Shown: positions 33,644 to 43,326, counted from the first letter of the stretch. The stretch: 58,751 nucleotides of DNA from Oscillospiraceae bacterium (GCA_902802325.1 CADCLV010000007.1:1-58751), one strand, 5' to 3'. Made by a program: numbers and translations. Notes: generated by a model not told the origin, from the letters alone.

Positions 33644-34312
33644 TCATTCGATTCCACGGATATGACGGTCATCTCCTGTAAGCTCCAGGACCGGCGTGAT
33701 CTTGCTTCCGGGGATCTTTTCCATCCGTATGGTCGTGATGGATGTATGGCGCATCCGGATGATCGCGCAAAGGTACGGAAACGGAAGATTCAATATGCGG
33801 GCGATCATCGCCGTACCGGAACCGCCATGGCAGAAAAGGGCCACCGTATGCTCAGTGTCATCTTCTCTGGTGCAGCGGTAATAAAGTCCTTCTCTTTCAT
33901 ATCCCAGTTCCCGAAGCCATACATCGGTGGCAGAAGCAATGTCATCTACATCGACCGTCGCGATATTCTCTTTAAAAAACGGCCATTCATGCCAGTTGGG
34001 ATCAAGGATCTCTTTCCCTTCTTCTGCCATCTTATCCACTTCTTCCCATGGATTTCCGGTCTCATACAAGGCTTCTCCGAAGCCGAAACGGATCTCCCGC
34101 ATAAAATCGAGCATGTGGATCGAACGGATCCCGGATAGTTCGGCAAAGGCCTCTGCCGTTTCTTTTGCGCGTCCCAAAGGCGAAGAATAGATCTCTTCGA
34201 TCCCTTCGTCCATCAGTCTTTCCGCCACAGCGGCAGCCTGTTTTTTTCCAAGTTCCGTCAATGCATCCCTCGCATAGTCCGGATCTCCGTGACGCACAAT
34301 GATGATCCTCAT
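33644..34312 (-). CDS. Histidine phosphatase family protein (phosphoglycerate-mutase-like)
   Basis: A 222-residue cytoplasmic phosphatase. The catalytic RHG motif is at the N-terminus (IIIVRHGDPDY), followed by LTELGKKQAAAVAERL, YSSPLGRAKETAEAF and the second catalytic His in ALFCHGGSGTAMI. It most resembles broad-specificity or alpha-ribazole-type phosphatases; glycolytic mutase is less likely because the usual length and loops are missing. The ATG follows TGGGAGGAAAAG. It lies about 130 bp after ackA and may be read from the pta promoter. Confidence 0.9.
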   Translation of the reverse strand: MRIIIVRHGDPDYARDALTELGKKQAAAVAERLMDEGIEEIYSSPLGRAKETAEAFAELSGIRSIHMLDFMREIRFGFGEALYETGNPWEEVDKMAEEGKEILDPNWHEWPFFKENIATVDVDDIASATDVWLRELGYEREGLYYRCTREDDTEHTVALFCHGGSGTAMIARILNLPFPYLCAIIRMRHTSITTIRMEKIPGSKITPVLELTGDDRHIRGIE

Positions 34313-34332
34313 CTTTTCCTCCCAAACATAAT

Positions 34333-34412
34333 GAGAAAGGGGATCCTCTTATTTTCCGTAAACAGTTTTTCTTTCGAATCACCGTCACTTAGAAGAGAAA
34401 TCCCCTTTTCTC
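34333..34412. repeat. Long-range inverted repeat between ackA and the phosphatase gene
   Basis: GAGAAAGGGGATCCTCTT (34333-34350) is largely complementary to the stretch 34393-34412, with small bulges and a 42-nt loop. No U-run follows on either strand, so it is not a standard terminator. The rest of 34313-34444 holds nothing else I can name. Confidence 0.5.
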
Positions 34413-34444
34413 TGATTCAGTTCTAGACTATTGAAAAACTGTGA

Positions 34445-35638
34445 TTATTTCACGAGTTCTTCTGTCTCCTGAGCGATTGCCAGCTCCTCGTTGGTCGGGA
34501 TGACAGCAACGGTTACGCGGGAATCATCTGCGGAGATCACACCTTCAGAACGCAGACCGTCGTTCTTCTTCGGATCGATCTTTACGCCCATGAAATCCAG
34601 GCCTTCGCAGGCAGCAGCACGGATGTAGTCGGTGTTCTCACCGATGCCGGCTGTAAATGCGATCACATCTACACCGCCCATGGCAGCCGCATAGGAACCG
34701 ATGATCTTTCTGGCCTGATACTCGAACATATCCAGAGCAAGTGTGGCACGTTCATTACCCTCACGGGAAGCCTTCTCCAGATCTCTAAAGTCGGAAGAAA
34801 CACCGGACAGACCTTCTACACCGGACTTCTTATTCATCAGGACATCGATATCATCTGGGCTCAAGTTCTCGTTAGTCATCAGGAACGGAACGATTGCCGG
34901 GTCGATATCACCGCAGCGGGTACCCATGCAGATACCGGCAAGAGGAGTCAGACCCATGGAGGTATCGACACACTTACCATGATCGACAGCGGCAAAAGAA
35001 GAACCGTTACCCAGGTGGCAGGTGATGATCTTAACATTGTTATAATCCTTGCCGAGGAACTCTGCCGCACGGCGGGAAACATAACGGTGGGAAGTACCAT
35101 GGAAACCATAACGGCGGATGGAATACTTCTCTGTCAGCTCATAAGGCAGAGCGTAGGTATACGCCTTCGGCGGCATGGTCATATGGAAAGCGGTATCGAA
35201 TACGGCAACTTGCGGTGTGCCTTCCGGAAGAACAGACTCGCAGGCCTCGATACCTGTCAGGTTTGCCGGATTGTGCAGAGGTCCCAGAGGGAAGCACTCA
35301 CGGATAACGCGCTTTACATCGTCATTAACGATAACAGACTTGCTGTAGTACTTACCGCCGTGGAGAACACGGTGGCCGACAGCCTTGATCTCGCCGATAT
35401 CGGAAAGTACGCCGTGATCTTTGTCAACCAGAGCGTCCAGGATCATCTTTACAGCTACCTTATGGTCCGGCATCGGATCCTGGCAGATAAAGTCTTCCTT
35501 GCCCGGGGTCTTATAGGTGAGCTTACCGTCAATACCGATTCTTTCAGCATTACCCTTGGCCAGTACATCACCTGTTGCGGTTTCAAAAAGCTGGAACTTG
35601 CAGGAAGAACTTCCGCAGTTGATAACTAAAATCTTCAT
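34445..35638 (-). CDS. ackA: Acetate kinase
   Basis: A 397-residue enzyme making ATP and acetate from acetyl phosphate, the energy-yielding last step of mixed-acid fermentation. Motifs are intact: [14 protein letters not shown] at the N-terminus, [39 protein letters not shown] and FTAGIGEN. Standard length. The ATG follows AAAAGGAGAAATCGA. It lies 69 bp after pta with a hairpin in between, in the classic pta-ackA order. Confidence 0.98.
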   Translation of the reverse strand: MKILVINCGSSSCKFQLFETATGDVLAKGNAERIGIDGKLTYKTPGKEDFICQDPMPDHKVAVKMILDALVDKDHGVLSDIGEIKAVGHRVLHGGKYYSKSVIVNDDVKRVIRECFPLGPLHNPANLTGIEACESVLPEGTPQVAVFDTAFHMTMPPKAYTYALPYELTEKYSIRRYGFHGTSHRYVSRRAAEFLGKDYNNVKIITCHLGNGSSFAAVDHGKCVDTSMGLTPLAGICMGTRCGDIDPAIVPFLMTNENLSPDDIDVLMNKKSGVEGLSGVSSDFRDLEKASREGNERATLALDMFEYQARKIIGSYAAAMGGVDVIAFTAGIGENTDYIRAAACEGLDFMGVKIDPKKNDGLRSEGVISADDSRVTVAVIPTNEELAIAQETEELVK

Positions 35639-35673
35639 TCGATTTCTCCTTTTTCGTTCGTAATATCAAAACA

Positions 35674-35699
35674 GGGTGGCACGGTTTCCCGTACCACCC
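35674..35699 (-). terminator. Hairpin between pta and ackA, possibly a partial terminator
   Basis: Minus-strand stem of 11 bp (35689-35699 with 35674-35684, one G-U pair) closed by a GAAA tetraloop, followed by UGUUUUGAU. The U tract is short and interrupted, so read-through into ackA is expected; it may set the pta:ackA ratio or protect the mRNA. Confidence 0.5.
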
Positions 35700-35707
35700 G
35701 ATTTTCC

Positions 35708-36718
35708 TTAGTTATTCTGAGCCTGTACAGCTGTGATCGCGATAACGCCTACGATATCCTTGGCAGAGCAGCCACGGGACAGATCGTTGACCGGCTTTGC
35801 AATACCCTGGCACATCGGGCCGTAAGCCTCAGCCTTGGCCAGTCTCTGTACCAGCTTGTATCCGATGTTACCGGCATCGAGGTCCGGGAAGATCAGAACG
35901 TTTGCCTTACCGGCAACATTGCTGTTCGGAGCCTTGCTGGAACCGACAGACGGAACGATAGCGGCATCAGCCTGGAGTTCACCGTCGATCGCGAATTCCG
36001 GATACTGCTCTTTTGCAAGCTTTGTCGCTTCTACTACTTTAGTTACGTCATCGTGCTTGGCAGAACCCATAGAGGAGTGGGACAGCATAGCCACTACCGG
36101 CTCCTTGCCGACCAGCTGCTTGAAGGAAGCTGCAGAGGAACCGGCAATAGCAGCCAGCTCTTCCGGATTCGGGTTCTGGTTGAGACCGCAGTCACCAAAT
36201 ACGAATACACCATTCTCACCCATGTCGCAGTCCGGAACTACCATTACGAAGAAAGCGGAAACCAGCTTGGTGCCCGGTGCAGTCTTAATGATCTGCAGGG
36301 ACGGACGGAGTGTATCTGCAGTAGAGTGGCAGGCACCGGAAACGATTCCGTCACCGTCACCCATCTTTACCATCATGCAGGCGTAGAACATGTAGCGGTT
36401 ATTGTTGCTCTCATCGAGGAAGATCTTGTTGGCTTCTTCCTTGGTCATGCCCTTGGACTTACGAAGTTCAACAAATGCGTCGATGTATTCTTCTGTCTTC
36501 GGGTTGGTCTTCGGATCTACGATGGTAGCCTTGGAAATATCCAGGCCCTCGCTATTCTTCTTGCACTCTTCTTCAGTACCGATGATCACGATGTTCGCGA
36601 TATCCTCAGCAAGGATCTCCGCCGCCGCCTCAAAGGTTCTTCTGTCCATGGACTCCGGAAGAATGATCGTCTTCTTGTTGCTCTTTGCTTTTGCCTTGAT
36701 TTCGTCGATAAATGCCAT
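35708..36718 (-). CDS. pta: Phosphate acetyltransferase
   Basis: A 336-residue short-form Pta that converts acetyl-CoA and phosphate to acetyl phosphate. It shows IILPESMDRRTFEAA, KMGDGDGIVSGACHSTADTLRP, SHSSMGSAKH, LQADAAIVPSVG and the C-terminal ending NDLSRGCSAKDIV of the PTA/PTB family. I chose the ATG at 36718 (MAFIDEI) over an in-frame TTG two codons earlier; AGGCAGG upstream is a modest binding site. It is first in the pta-ackA unit behind a strong promoter. Confidence 0.97.
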   Translation of the reverse strand: MAFIDEIKAKAKSNKKTIILPESMDRRTFEAAAEILAEDIANIVIIGTEEECKKNSEGLDISKATIVDPKTNPKTEEYIDAFVELRKSKGMTKEEANKIFLDESNNNRYMFYACMMVKMGDGDGIVSGACHSTADTLRPSLQIIKTAPGTKLVSAFFVMVVPDCDMGENGVFVFGDCGLNQNPNPEELAAIAGSSAASFKQLVGKEPVVAMLSHSSMGSAKHDDVTKVVEATKLAKEQYPEFAIDGELQADAAIVPSVGSSKAPNSNVAGKANVLIFPDLDAGNIGYKLVQRLAKAEAYGPMCQGIAKPVNDLSRGCSAKDIVGVIAITAVQAQNN

Positions 36719-36807
36719 ACTCAAATCGCCTGCCTTACAATATATTTTTCATCCGCGGCCTCTCCGGCCGAAACCGGAAAACCGCAGTATTGAAATCACG
36801 CTATAGT

Positions 36808-36836
36808 ATTATAACTCTTATAAAGGGAGTCTTCAA
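36808..36836 (-). promoter_or_regulatory. Promoter of pta-ackA
   Basis: TTGAAG (36831-36836), 17-bp spacer, perfect TATAAT (36808-36813) on the minus strand, beginning 11 bp after the endoglucanase stop codon. The leader is about 80 nt and contains GC-rich inverted stretches (CCGG...CCGG, about 36752-36776). Confidence 0.85.
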
Positions 36837-36846
36837 TCGAAAATCC

Positions 36847-39468
36847 TTACGCCGGTGCATTTCCGAAAAGTGCCTGATCGCCATCCTGGATCACGATATT
36901 CTCGGTCGCCTGTCTCGAATAATCATCAGACAGGTTAAAGTCAGACCAGTCGTCGTGATGAATGGAGAACTGCACTACCAGCTTGTCGCCGGATGTGAGT
37001 TTTCCGGAACCGAAACCGCTGATGGTGCAGACTGTATCCGCGCCGTCTTTTTTCGGATCGACGGAAGAGATACTTCCCTTGACTCCGCTGATGGCACTGT
37101 ACTGTCCGCCTTTTCCGTTGATGGCGCTGTGATAGCAGTCAAATGCCACGCTTCCGCCCTTCTCATTCGTGAAGTAATACAGGATGGAAAGGGAATCGAG
37201 AGCAATATCGGAAGACCCCGTGTTTTCAATCGTCAGATTGGCCGCGATGGCATTTCCGCTTCCGCTCATGGTGTATTCCACGCTGAGAGAAACGCTGCCG
37301 TTTCCGCTACTGGACGGGCTCTGGGGTGCAGTCGGCGCCGCGGTGGGAGCCGTCGTATCTGTCTGGGCCGGAGCCGGAGTGGTCACCACTGCTGAGCCAT
37401 CCGGAGATTCGCCATATACAAGTTTTCCGTCTTCATAGAGGCAGACTTTCGCATCCGAAGCCGCATCCTGAGGAAGGCCACTTACACGGAACTGGACTTC
37501 TTTTTTATATTCTTCCTGTCCGCCCGGATAGCAGGAATTCTCTTCGAAAAGCACCTGCACGTAAGGCACTCCGCCGTCTTCGCCCAGTGTAACGGAACGG
37601 GCATTCTGGGAATAGGAAGAAGACACGGAAAGATCCGACAGTGCTTTTCCCGAAGGAAGAGTGAAATAGTAGCGGAGTTCCAGATCCTTGGGAGCTCTGG
37701 CCGGCCAGCCGGTCATGTTATATGTCACGGCTTTGATCTCCAGAAAATCCGATCCGCCGGCATTGGTCGAAGCTTCTACCCGGTATTCTTCACCGGGGGT
37801 CTCGCAGGCGCCAAATCCGGTCAGTGTCTGGCCGTGATAGCGGGTATAGAGTTTTGCAAGAAGGCCTGTAAATCCGGCGTTATAGTCGCAGGCCACTTCG
37901 TTATTGACGTAGTTGGAAACCGTGTCTTCGTAGGCATCCGAAGCATCCGGGCCGCCCACCAGCGCGCCGCAGAGAACGTGTCTGGCAGAAGGTTCATTCA
38001 TGTTGTCACAGTAGGAGCCCTGGGCGGTTCTGTGGTGCGGGTTCACCGGGTAGTTTTCCCCGAAGCCGATCTGGAAAGAACGGCCGGTATCGCCGAGCAC
38101 ATAGCCCGCCTGGGAAACCGCAAAATCCCAGTAGATATCCTTTTTGTCTGACGGGCAGACATCACTTTCGCTATAGAGTGCCGCCACAAAAGCCGTGGTC
38201 GTCGCATACCTCAGAGACCCCCAGCTGTCCAGCCATGCCAGGCCCTTCGGCGTATAGGTGATCCGTTCTCCGGAAGAAGTCCCCTTCGTCCAGAAATCCA
38301 GATGTTTCTCTACGGCAGAGGTGTACTTCTGATCCTTCGTCTCCTGGGAAAGAAGCACAGCGGCGCCGATATGCACGTCATCCCAGCAAAGGGACCAGTT
38401 AAAGTCCTGATTGGCTTTCGGATAGTATTCTTCTGCCTTTTCCAGATAGCTCTTGTCTCCGGTTGCACGGTAAAGCCATACGCCGGCCCAGGAAAGTTCA
38501 TCGTAGTAGCCGCTCCAGGAGTTATAAAAACCGTTGGCCGCGGTATATCCGTCATCGCTCTTATACTTATCCGCGAAGGCATATAAAGACTTGGCATGCT
38601 CGAGGCACTGGGCACTAAAGGCCGGATCCACATCTTCAAAAAGAATGCTGCAGATGGCAAGGGAAGCTGCCGTCTCGCCGGTGACAGCCGAACCCGGTGC
38701 CGAAGAGGTCACACAATAGGACGGGCGGTTCATCTGGTATTCCACACATTCTGCCGGTCCCCACCAGCCGTGGTCCGCATTCCCTTCTCCCACCTGGTAG
38801 TAGTAGACTTCGTCCTCCGGATGGCACTTGATGAAATATGCATTAGCCCAGCGGATATTATCCAGCGCATAGCCCAGCTGTCCGCTTTCTTCGTACGCAT
38901 CTTTATCCTCATAAAGAGACCAGCCCAGCATGGAAGCCGAGTAGGCCATGGGAAGATTAAACTTCACATTATCACCGGCATCGAACCATCCGCCGGTCAG
39001 ATCCAGTCCAACATCCGATCCGTCCCGAAGGCAGGAATCCCCGCGCCAGTTGCAGCGCGTCACGGAAGGCAGGTCGCCGGAACGCTGAAGCTCGTAAAAC
39101 AGAAGAGATTTCTGAAGGGCTTCACCGTAGTTATAGGAACCGGATCCTTCCGTTCCCTCTCTTCCGGTACCGGTGATGGTTCCGGCAAAAGCGGGCTCTG
39201 TCTCCTGCGGGGCGGATGATGTCTCTGAAACCTCGGTCGTTTCGGAAACAGACTCGTTCTCCGTAGAAGATTCCGACTCGGACGAGGTGGTAGTTTCCGA
39301 AGATTCTTCCACTGAAGTATCTTCAGAAGTCAGACTCGTTTCCGTGGTCTCCTCTTTCTTTCTGTTCTTTTCCAGGGTCTTTTTCAGTGCAAAAACGGAG
39401 GTGCCCACAAGGCCCAGCGATACTGCAACGATCCCGAAGATCAGGATCAGACGTGTCTTACTCTTCAT
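36847..39468 (-). CDS. GH9 endoglucanase with two CBM3-type modules
   Basis: An 873-residue cellulase. Order: a hydrophobic N-terminal segment (about 7-28), a Ser/Thr/Glu-rich linker, a GH9 catalytic domain beginning SYNYGEALQKSLLFYE with the catalytic Asp pair in WFDAGDNVKFNLPMAYS and the acid Glu in NNEVACDYNAGF, a fused CBM3c-like module, a Thr/Ala/Pro linker and a C-terminal CBM3 (VSLSVEYTMSGSGN... HHDDWSDFN). This is the theme-B processive endoglucanase layout. No dockerin is present, so it is not cellulosomal. The N-terminal segment may be a cleaved signal (after VFA) or a membrane anchor, as a Lys-rich stretch follows. The ATG overlaps the helicase gene by 11 bp; GAGGAG lies 10 nt upstream. 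Confidence 0.95.
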   Translation of the reverse strand: MKSKTRLILIFGIVAVSLGLVGTSVFALKKTLEKNRKKEETTETSLTSEDTSVEESSETTTSSESESSTENESVSETTEVSETSSAPQETEPAFAGTITGTGREGTEGSGSYNYGEALQKSLLFYELQRSGDLPSVTRCNWRGDSCLRDGSDVGLDLTGGWFDAGDNVKFNLPMAYSASMLGWSLYEDKDAYEESGQLGYALDNIRWANAYFIKCHPEDEVYYYQVGEGNADHGWWGPAECVEYQMNRPSYCVTSSAPGSAVTGETAASLAICSILFEDVDPAFSAQCLEHAKSLYAFADKYKSDDGYTAANGFYNSWSGYYDELSWAGVWLYRATGDKSYLEKAEEYYPKANQDFNWSLCWDDVHIGAAVLLSQETKDQKYTSAVEKHLDFWTKGTSSGERITYTPKGLAWLDSWGSLRYATTTAFVAALYSESDVCPSDKKDIYWDFAVSQAGYVLGDTGRSFQIGFGENYPVNPHHRTAQGSYCDNMNEPSARHVLCGALVGGPDASDAYEDTVSNYVNNEVACDYNAGFTGLLAKLYTRYHGQTLTGFGACETPGEEYRVEASTNAGGSDFLEIKAVTYNMTGWPARAPKDLELRYYFTLPSGKALSDLSVSSSYSQNARSVTLGEDGGVPYVQVLFEENSCYPGGQEEYKKEVQFRVSGLPQDAASDAKVCLYEDGKLVYGESPDGSAVVTTPAPAQTDTTAPTAAPTAPQSPSSSGNGSVSLSVEYTMSGSGNAIAANLTIENTGSSDIALDSLSILYYFTNEKGGSVAFDCYHSAINGKGGQYSAISGVKGSISSVDPKKDGADTVCTISGFGSGKLTSGDKLVVQFSIHHDDWSDFNLSDDYSRQATENIVIQDGDQALFGNAPA

Positions 39469-40582
39469 CCAGCTTCAACTCCTCTGTCGCCACTTTCGTA
39501 TAGTGAAGAATGTCATCCATACGGATACTCTGGGAATAGTTAATAAATGTGAAGGCCTGGCCTTCTCTTCCGGCACGGCCGGTTCGGCCGATACGGTGCA
39601 GGTAATATTCATTTTCATTCGGAACTTCGAAATTAAAGACGGTATCGATGTCGGATACATCAATGCCGCGGGCCGCTACATCGGTGGCCACCAGGATATT
39701 GAACTTGCCTTTGCGGAAGTCTTCCATGATGCGGTTTCTGGCGCCCTGGCCGATATCGCCGTGGAGACAGTCTACCTTAAAGCCCAGCTTCCGGATGCCT
39801 TCTGTCACGATGCGCACACGGGTCTTCGTATTGCAAAAAGCCATGACCCGGTGACAGTTGTATTTTTTCATGATCCTGGCAAATGCCGGCATCTTCTCTC
39901 TTTCTTCCAGATGAAGAAGATACTGGTGGATCTTCGGCATATCTTCTTCCTTCGGTGCCACTTCGATCTCATCGGCGCCTTCCATATATTCCCAGGTAAT
40001 GTCCATGACTTCCCGGGACATGGTGGCGGAGAACATGGCGATCTGCTTATCCTGCGGAGTCAGCTTCATGATCTTCCGGATGTCTTTAATAAAACCCATG
40101 TCCAGCATCTTATCTGCTTCATCCAAAACCAGTGTGTAGATCTGGGAAATGTCGATATTTCTTCTCGTCACGTGATCCAGAAGACGGCCCGGTGTGGCCA
40201 CGACGATCTGAGGTGCCTTCTTCAGCATCTGGACCTGCTTATCCATTTTCTGGCCGCCGATAATGCCGCAGATCTTCAGTCCTTTGATAAATGCACCGAG
40301 GCCGCGAAGTTCCGTGCAAATCTGCAGTGCCAGCTCACGGGTGGGGCAGAGGATCAGGGCCTGGACGAAGTTGGCATCCATGTTGAGATATTCCAGGATC
40401 GGAATGCCGAAGGCAAAAGTCTTACCTGTACCGGTAGGGGCTTTTGCGATAACGCAGCGGTTATCCATCATGAGCGGGATCGCCTGCTTCTGCACAGATG
40501 TGGGCGTTTTCATACCCATTTTGTCCAGGGCGCGCATGACCTCCTCGGACAGGTCCATTTGATCAAAAGACGTAAATTCCAA
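39458..40582 (-). CDS. DEAD-box ATP-dependent RNA helicase
   Basis: A 374-residue minimal helicase core without the C-terminal RNA-binding tail seen in CshA or DbpA. Motifs: Q motif region TSVQKQAIP, Walker A APTGTGKT, PTRELA, DEADKM (motif II DEAD), SATM (motif III), ATDVAARGID and HRIGRTGRAG. It probably acts in RNA remodelling, ribosome assembly or mRNA decay. The start is TTG at 40582, 3 bp after the LTA-synthase-like gene, with GAGGAG in front. Its position between two surface genes is odd for a helicase. Confidence 0.93.
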   Translation of the reverse strand: MEFTSFDQMDLSEEVMRALDKMGMKTPTSVQKQAIPLMMDNRCVIAKAPTGTGKTFAFGIPILEYLNMDANFVQALILCPTRELALQICTELRGLGAFIKGLKICGIIGGQKMDKQVQMLKKAPQIVVATPGRLLDHVTRRNIDISQIYTLVLDEADKMLDMGFIKDIRKIMKLTPQDKQIAMFSATMSREVMDITWEYMEGADEIEVAPKEEDMPKIHQYLLHLEEREKMPAFARIMKKYNCHRVMAFCNTKTRVRIVTEGIRKLGFKVDCLHGDIGQGARNRIMEDFRKGKFNILVATDVAARGIDVSDIDTVFNFEVPNENEYYLHRIGRTGRAGREGQAFTFINYSQSIRMDDILHYTKVATEELKLDEE

Positions 40583-40585
40583 TTT

Positions 40586-43225
40586 TTAATTCTCCTCTTC
40601 TTTCTTGCTGGAATGGGGCGCCGGCATGCCATGGGTATCCAGATAGGCATCGATTTCTTTTCGCGGCGGCTCCCCGCAGGCAACGTCAAAGAGATCCGTT
40701 CTTCTTTTGCCGGATTCAAAGACATCGTTATACGAAAGGATGTTGTAACGGTTCAGGATACCGGTCTCATCCGGCACCTCGGAAAGGGAGTCATAACGTC
40801 TTCCTGCCGCATCATATACACCCATAGTCGTCAGATAAGGATACTGATCAAAGGCTTCCGCGATCAGCATGTTATATTCCGGAAGCGGAATCTCCGCAGT
40901 CTGCAGAAGGAGCGTGGAAAGATAGTTCAGGCTCATTCTCGGCATGTGATATTCCGGAATATCGAAGTTGGCCCAGATGAAGAAATCCGTCTGATAGAGT
41001 TTCTGCATCTCTTCGCCGCTTAGGTCTACCAGTTCTTTTTCCAGAAGGGTCTCATAGAAACCGTTCTTCATGCTGGGCAGGTGGTCGCCGAAGAAGCAGA
41101 TGATCACCGGCTCTTTGACCGAGCGGAAATAATCCACCAGATACTGCACCGCCACATCGGACTGTCTGGCCAGAGAAAGGTACTGTTCGGTCTCCGGGAA
41201 CTTTTCCGGATATTCTACAAGTTCCACATCCTGATTAAAGTTCGGATTGGTGCTGGTATACGATCCGTGATTCTGCATGGTCACGTTAAACAGGAACAGC
41301 GGATGTCCCGGCTCCTTGTTTTCGTAAAGCTCGATCAGCTTGTCGTAGGAGCTCTTGTCGGTGATATAGGAACGGATATATTCCGCGTCATCGTTAAAAT
41401 CGTCGATGGACAGGAACTGGTCAAAGCCCATTCTTTCATATACATCCGGACGGTTCCAGCCGCTGGCCAGATAGGGATGGACGGCAATGGCCTCATACCC
41501 CTGGGTCTTCAGGTATCTGGGAAGCGCACCGGTATCGTTGGTCACATACTGCTGATACGGGATACTTCCGATCGGGAAGAAAGTCATGGAATTTCCGGTC
41601 AGGAACTCGAACTCCGAGTTGGCCGTACCGCCGCCATAGGTGGACACGCCAAGATCTCCGTGGATCACGTTGTCCCCTTCAAACAGACTGTCCATATACG
41701 GGTGCATTTCCAGGTTCGTCTCAAAATCACCCACAGTGGAAAAGTCCGTATACGATTCGTTCATGATGCAAATGATCGTCGGCTTCTCCCCGTCTTTCAG
41801 GACACGCTTTCCTTCTTTCTCGTGAAGTGCTTTTTCCGCCCGATACTGAGCCAGAACTTCATTGGGGAGAATGGCATGTTCCTGCTCCTGCTCAATGTGC
41901 TCCGAGATCATCTGCACTTCTTCGAGGCTGTAGTGAGCCGGCACCTTGACCGCCACATCCTGGGCGTTCATGGTCAGGGCGACGATCATACCGTTATTGG
42001 TAAAGTTCGCCGGCTGGTTCCAGGAGTGGTTCTCCACGCCAAGCTTCGTCAGGAAATAAAAAGGACTGTTCCGGAATCCGGAGAAATGGAACAGGATCGG
42101 CATCAGAAGCACGAAAAGCACCGCACCGATGGATCCCAGCGTGATCCTCATCCTCTTGAGCATGAAGCCGTAACGGCACTTGGAGATGATCAGGATGGAA
42201 AGGATGAATAAAAGCGCCGAAATGATAAGGATCGGCGACAGCTCGATGTGGTAGTTGTCAGATACATTCATGGCGGTCTGAAGTGTCACCACGTCCCAGA
42301 CCTGGATCGGCTCGCCGCGCCACAGGAACTTAAAGTAGTTGAAGATGGCGATGGCAAAGATCACGGAATTGAGGATGATGGTGGTCAGACGGAAACGGTT
42401 AAAGGCCACGAACAATATGATGTACAGCACCAGGTAGTACATGTAGTTGACGATATAGGCTGCCGCGCTCTTCCCGAGGACCGAGTTATTGTTCAGAAGT
42501 TCGATAATCGTGAACATCAGGACCGGCATCAGGAACAGTACGATCATCGTCATTCGTTCTTCGCCCTTGTCCGAAAGATCGATGTGAAGAAGGGCTAAAA
42601 GGCAGCATAAGAATACCAGAAGAATGCTGACGATCATGGTCAGGTAGTCGATACGGGAATAACGGATCTGTACATTACACTGAAGGTCCGCTCCTTCTTC
42701 CAATCCCGGATAGCTGACGCCGGAAAGGGCATCGTTCACATTGGAAGAGACCCATACTGTCGGCAGTTCCTCACCGATGGTATCCACGGTCTGAAGCGTG
42801 AAATAGTACTGTTCCTGCGGTTCCAGCTCCAGTCTCACACGGAAACGCTGATAGGCATTATCCTTAATTCGCAGGATCGCCACCATCTCCTCATAAAGGA
42901 TCTTTCCACTTCCGTCGATGACCTGGAAAAGAAGGTTTCCCTGAGGCTGCATCACATTTCCGGGTTCCACATTCGTCGACATGCGGACTTCAATATAATC
43001 CACCTTCCGGTCAGTCGGGGTAAACGGCTGCACCAGCGGTTCGTCTCCACTAAGAATACCTACCGGCTGGGAATTTCTGCCCAGGCAGGATACGGTTTTG
43101 CGCGAAGAAAATACGGCGGCATCAAAGATCACCACCAAAAGTACGATCACAGAGACCAGGATCGCCAGCGCCCAGCGCATCCTGTTTCTGGTAAAACTTA
43201 CGGTTTTCTTGGTAAACTTGATCAA
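40586..43225 (-). CDS. LTA-synthase/phosphoglycerol-transferase-family sulfatase-fold membrane protein
   Basis: An 879-residue membrane enzyme. The C-terminal half is an extracytoplasmic alkaline-phosphatase/sulfatase-fold domain with IICIMNESYTDF (metal site), the nucleophile region STYGGGTANSEFEF (Thr), HNHGSY-like TMQNHGSYTS and FFGDHLPSM (Asp-His). It likely transfers phosphoglycerol from phosphatidylglycerol to a surface polymer. At 879 residues it is longer than LtaS (about 650): an extra membrane segment and a beta-rich external domain of about 160 residues precede the usual five-helix bundle. The start is TTG with CTGGAGAAAGATAAC upstream. It is the first gene of a three-gene unit. 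Confidence 0.9.
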   Translation of the reverse strand: MIKFTKKTVSFTRNRMRWALAILVSVIVLLVVIFDAAVFSSRKTVSCLGRNSQPVGILSGDEPLVQPFTPTDRKVDYIEVRMSTNVEPGNVMQPQGNLLFQVIDGSGKILYEEMVAILRIKDNAYQRFRVRLELEPQEQYYFTLQTVDTIGEELPTVWVSSNVNDALSGVSYPGLEEGADLQCNVQIRYSRIDYLTMIVSILLVFLCCLLALLHIDLSDKGEERMTMIVLFLMPVLMFTIIELLNNNSVLGKSAAAYIVNYMYYLVLYIILFVAFNRFRLTTIILNSVIFAIAIFNYFKFLWRGEPIQVWDVVTLQTAMNVSDNYHIELSPILIISALLFILSILIISKCRYGFMLKRMRITLGSIGAVLFVLLMPILFHFSGFRNSPFYFLTKLGVENHSWNQPANFTNNGMIVALTMNAQDVAVKVPAHYSLEEVQMISEHIEQEQEHAILPNEVLAQYRAEKALHEKEGKRVLKDGEKPTIICIMNESYTDFSTVGDFETNLEMHPYMDSLFEGDNVIHGDLGVSTYGGGTANSEFEFLTGNSMTFFPIGSIPYQQYVTNDTGALPRYLKTQGYEAIAVHPYLASGWNRPDVYERMGFDQFLSIDDFNDDAEYIRSYITDKSSYDKLIELYENKEPGHPLFLFNVTMQNHGSYTSTNPNFNQDVELVEYPEKFPETEQYLSLARQSDVAVQYLVDYFRSVKEPVIICFFGDHLPSMKNGFYETLLEKELVDLSGEEMQKLYQTDFFIWANFDIPEYHMPRMSLNYLSTLLLQTAEIPLPEYNMLIAEAFDQYPYLTTMGVYDAAGRRYDSLSEVPDETGILNRYNILSYNDVFESGKRRTDLFDVACGEPPRKEIDAYLDTHGMPAPHSSKKEEEN

Positions 43226-43298
43226 GTTATCTTTCTCCAGTTTGGTTCATTTTCGGGGCTTTTTCCCCTTCGCACCCGACTTTTTCAATCTTCTACCT

Positions 43299-43326
43299 AT
43301 TATAAGGAGTTTTTCCTATCTTTCAA
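43299..43326 (-). promoter_or_regulatory. Promoter of the LTA-synthase-like/helicase/GH9 unit
   Basis: TTGAAA (43321-43326), 16-bp spacer, TATAAT (43299-43304) on the minus strand. The leader is about 70 nt. This and the divergent elements at 43386-43493 account for the 300-bp gene-free stretch 43226-43526. Confidence 0.85.

Noticed and set aside
34333..34412. Terminator of ackA
   Set aside because: The stem is long-range with a 42-nt loop and no U-run follows on either strand.
39173..41023. Long open frame antisense to the GH9, helicase and LTA-synthase-like genes
   Set aside because: It crosses three real genes and has no start signal; a by-product of codon bias.
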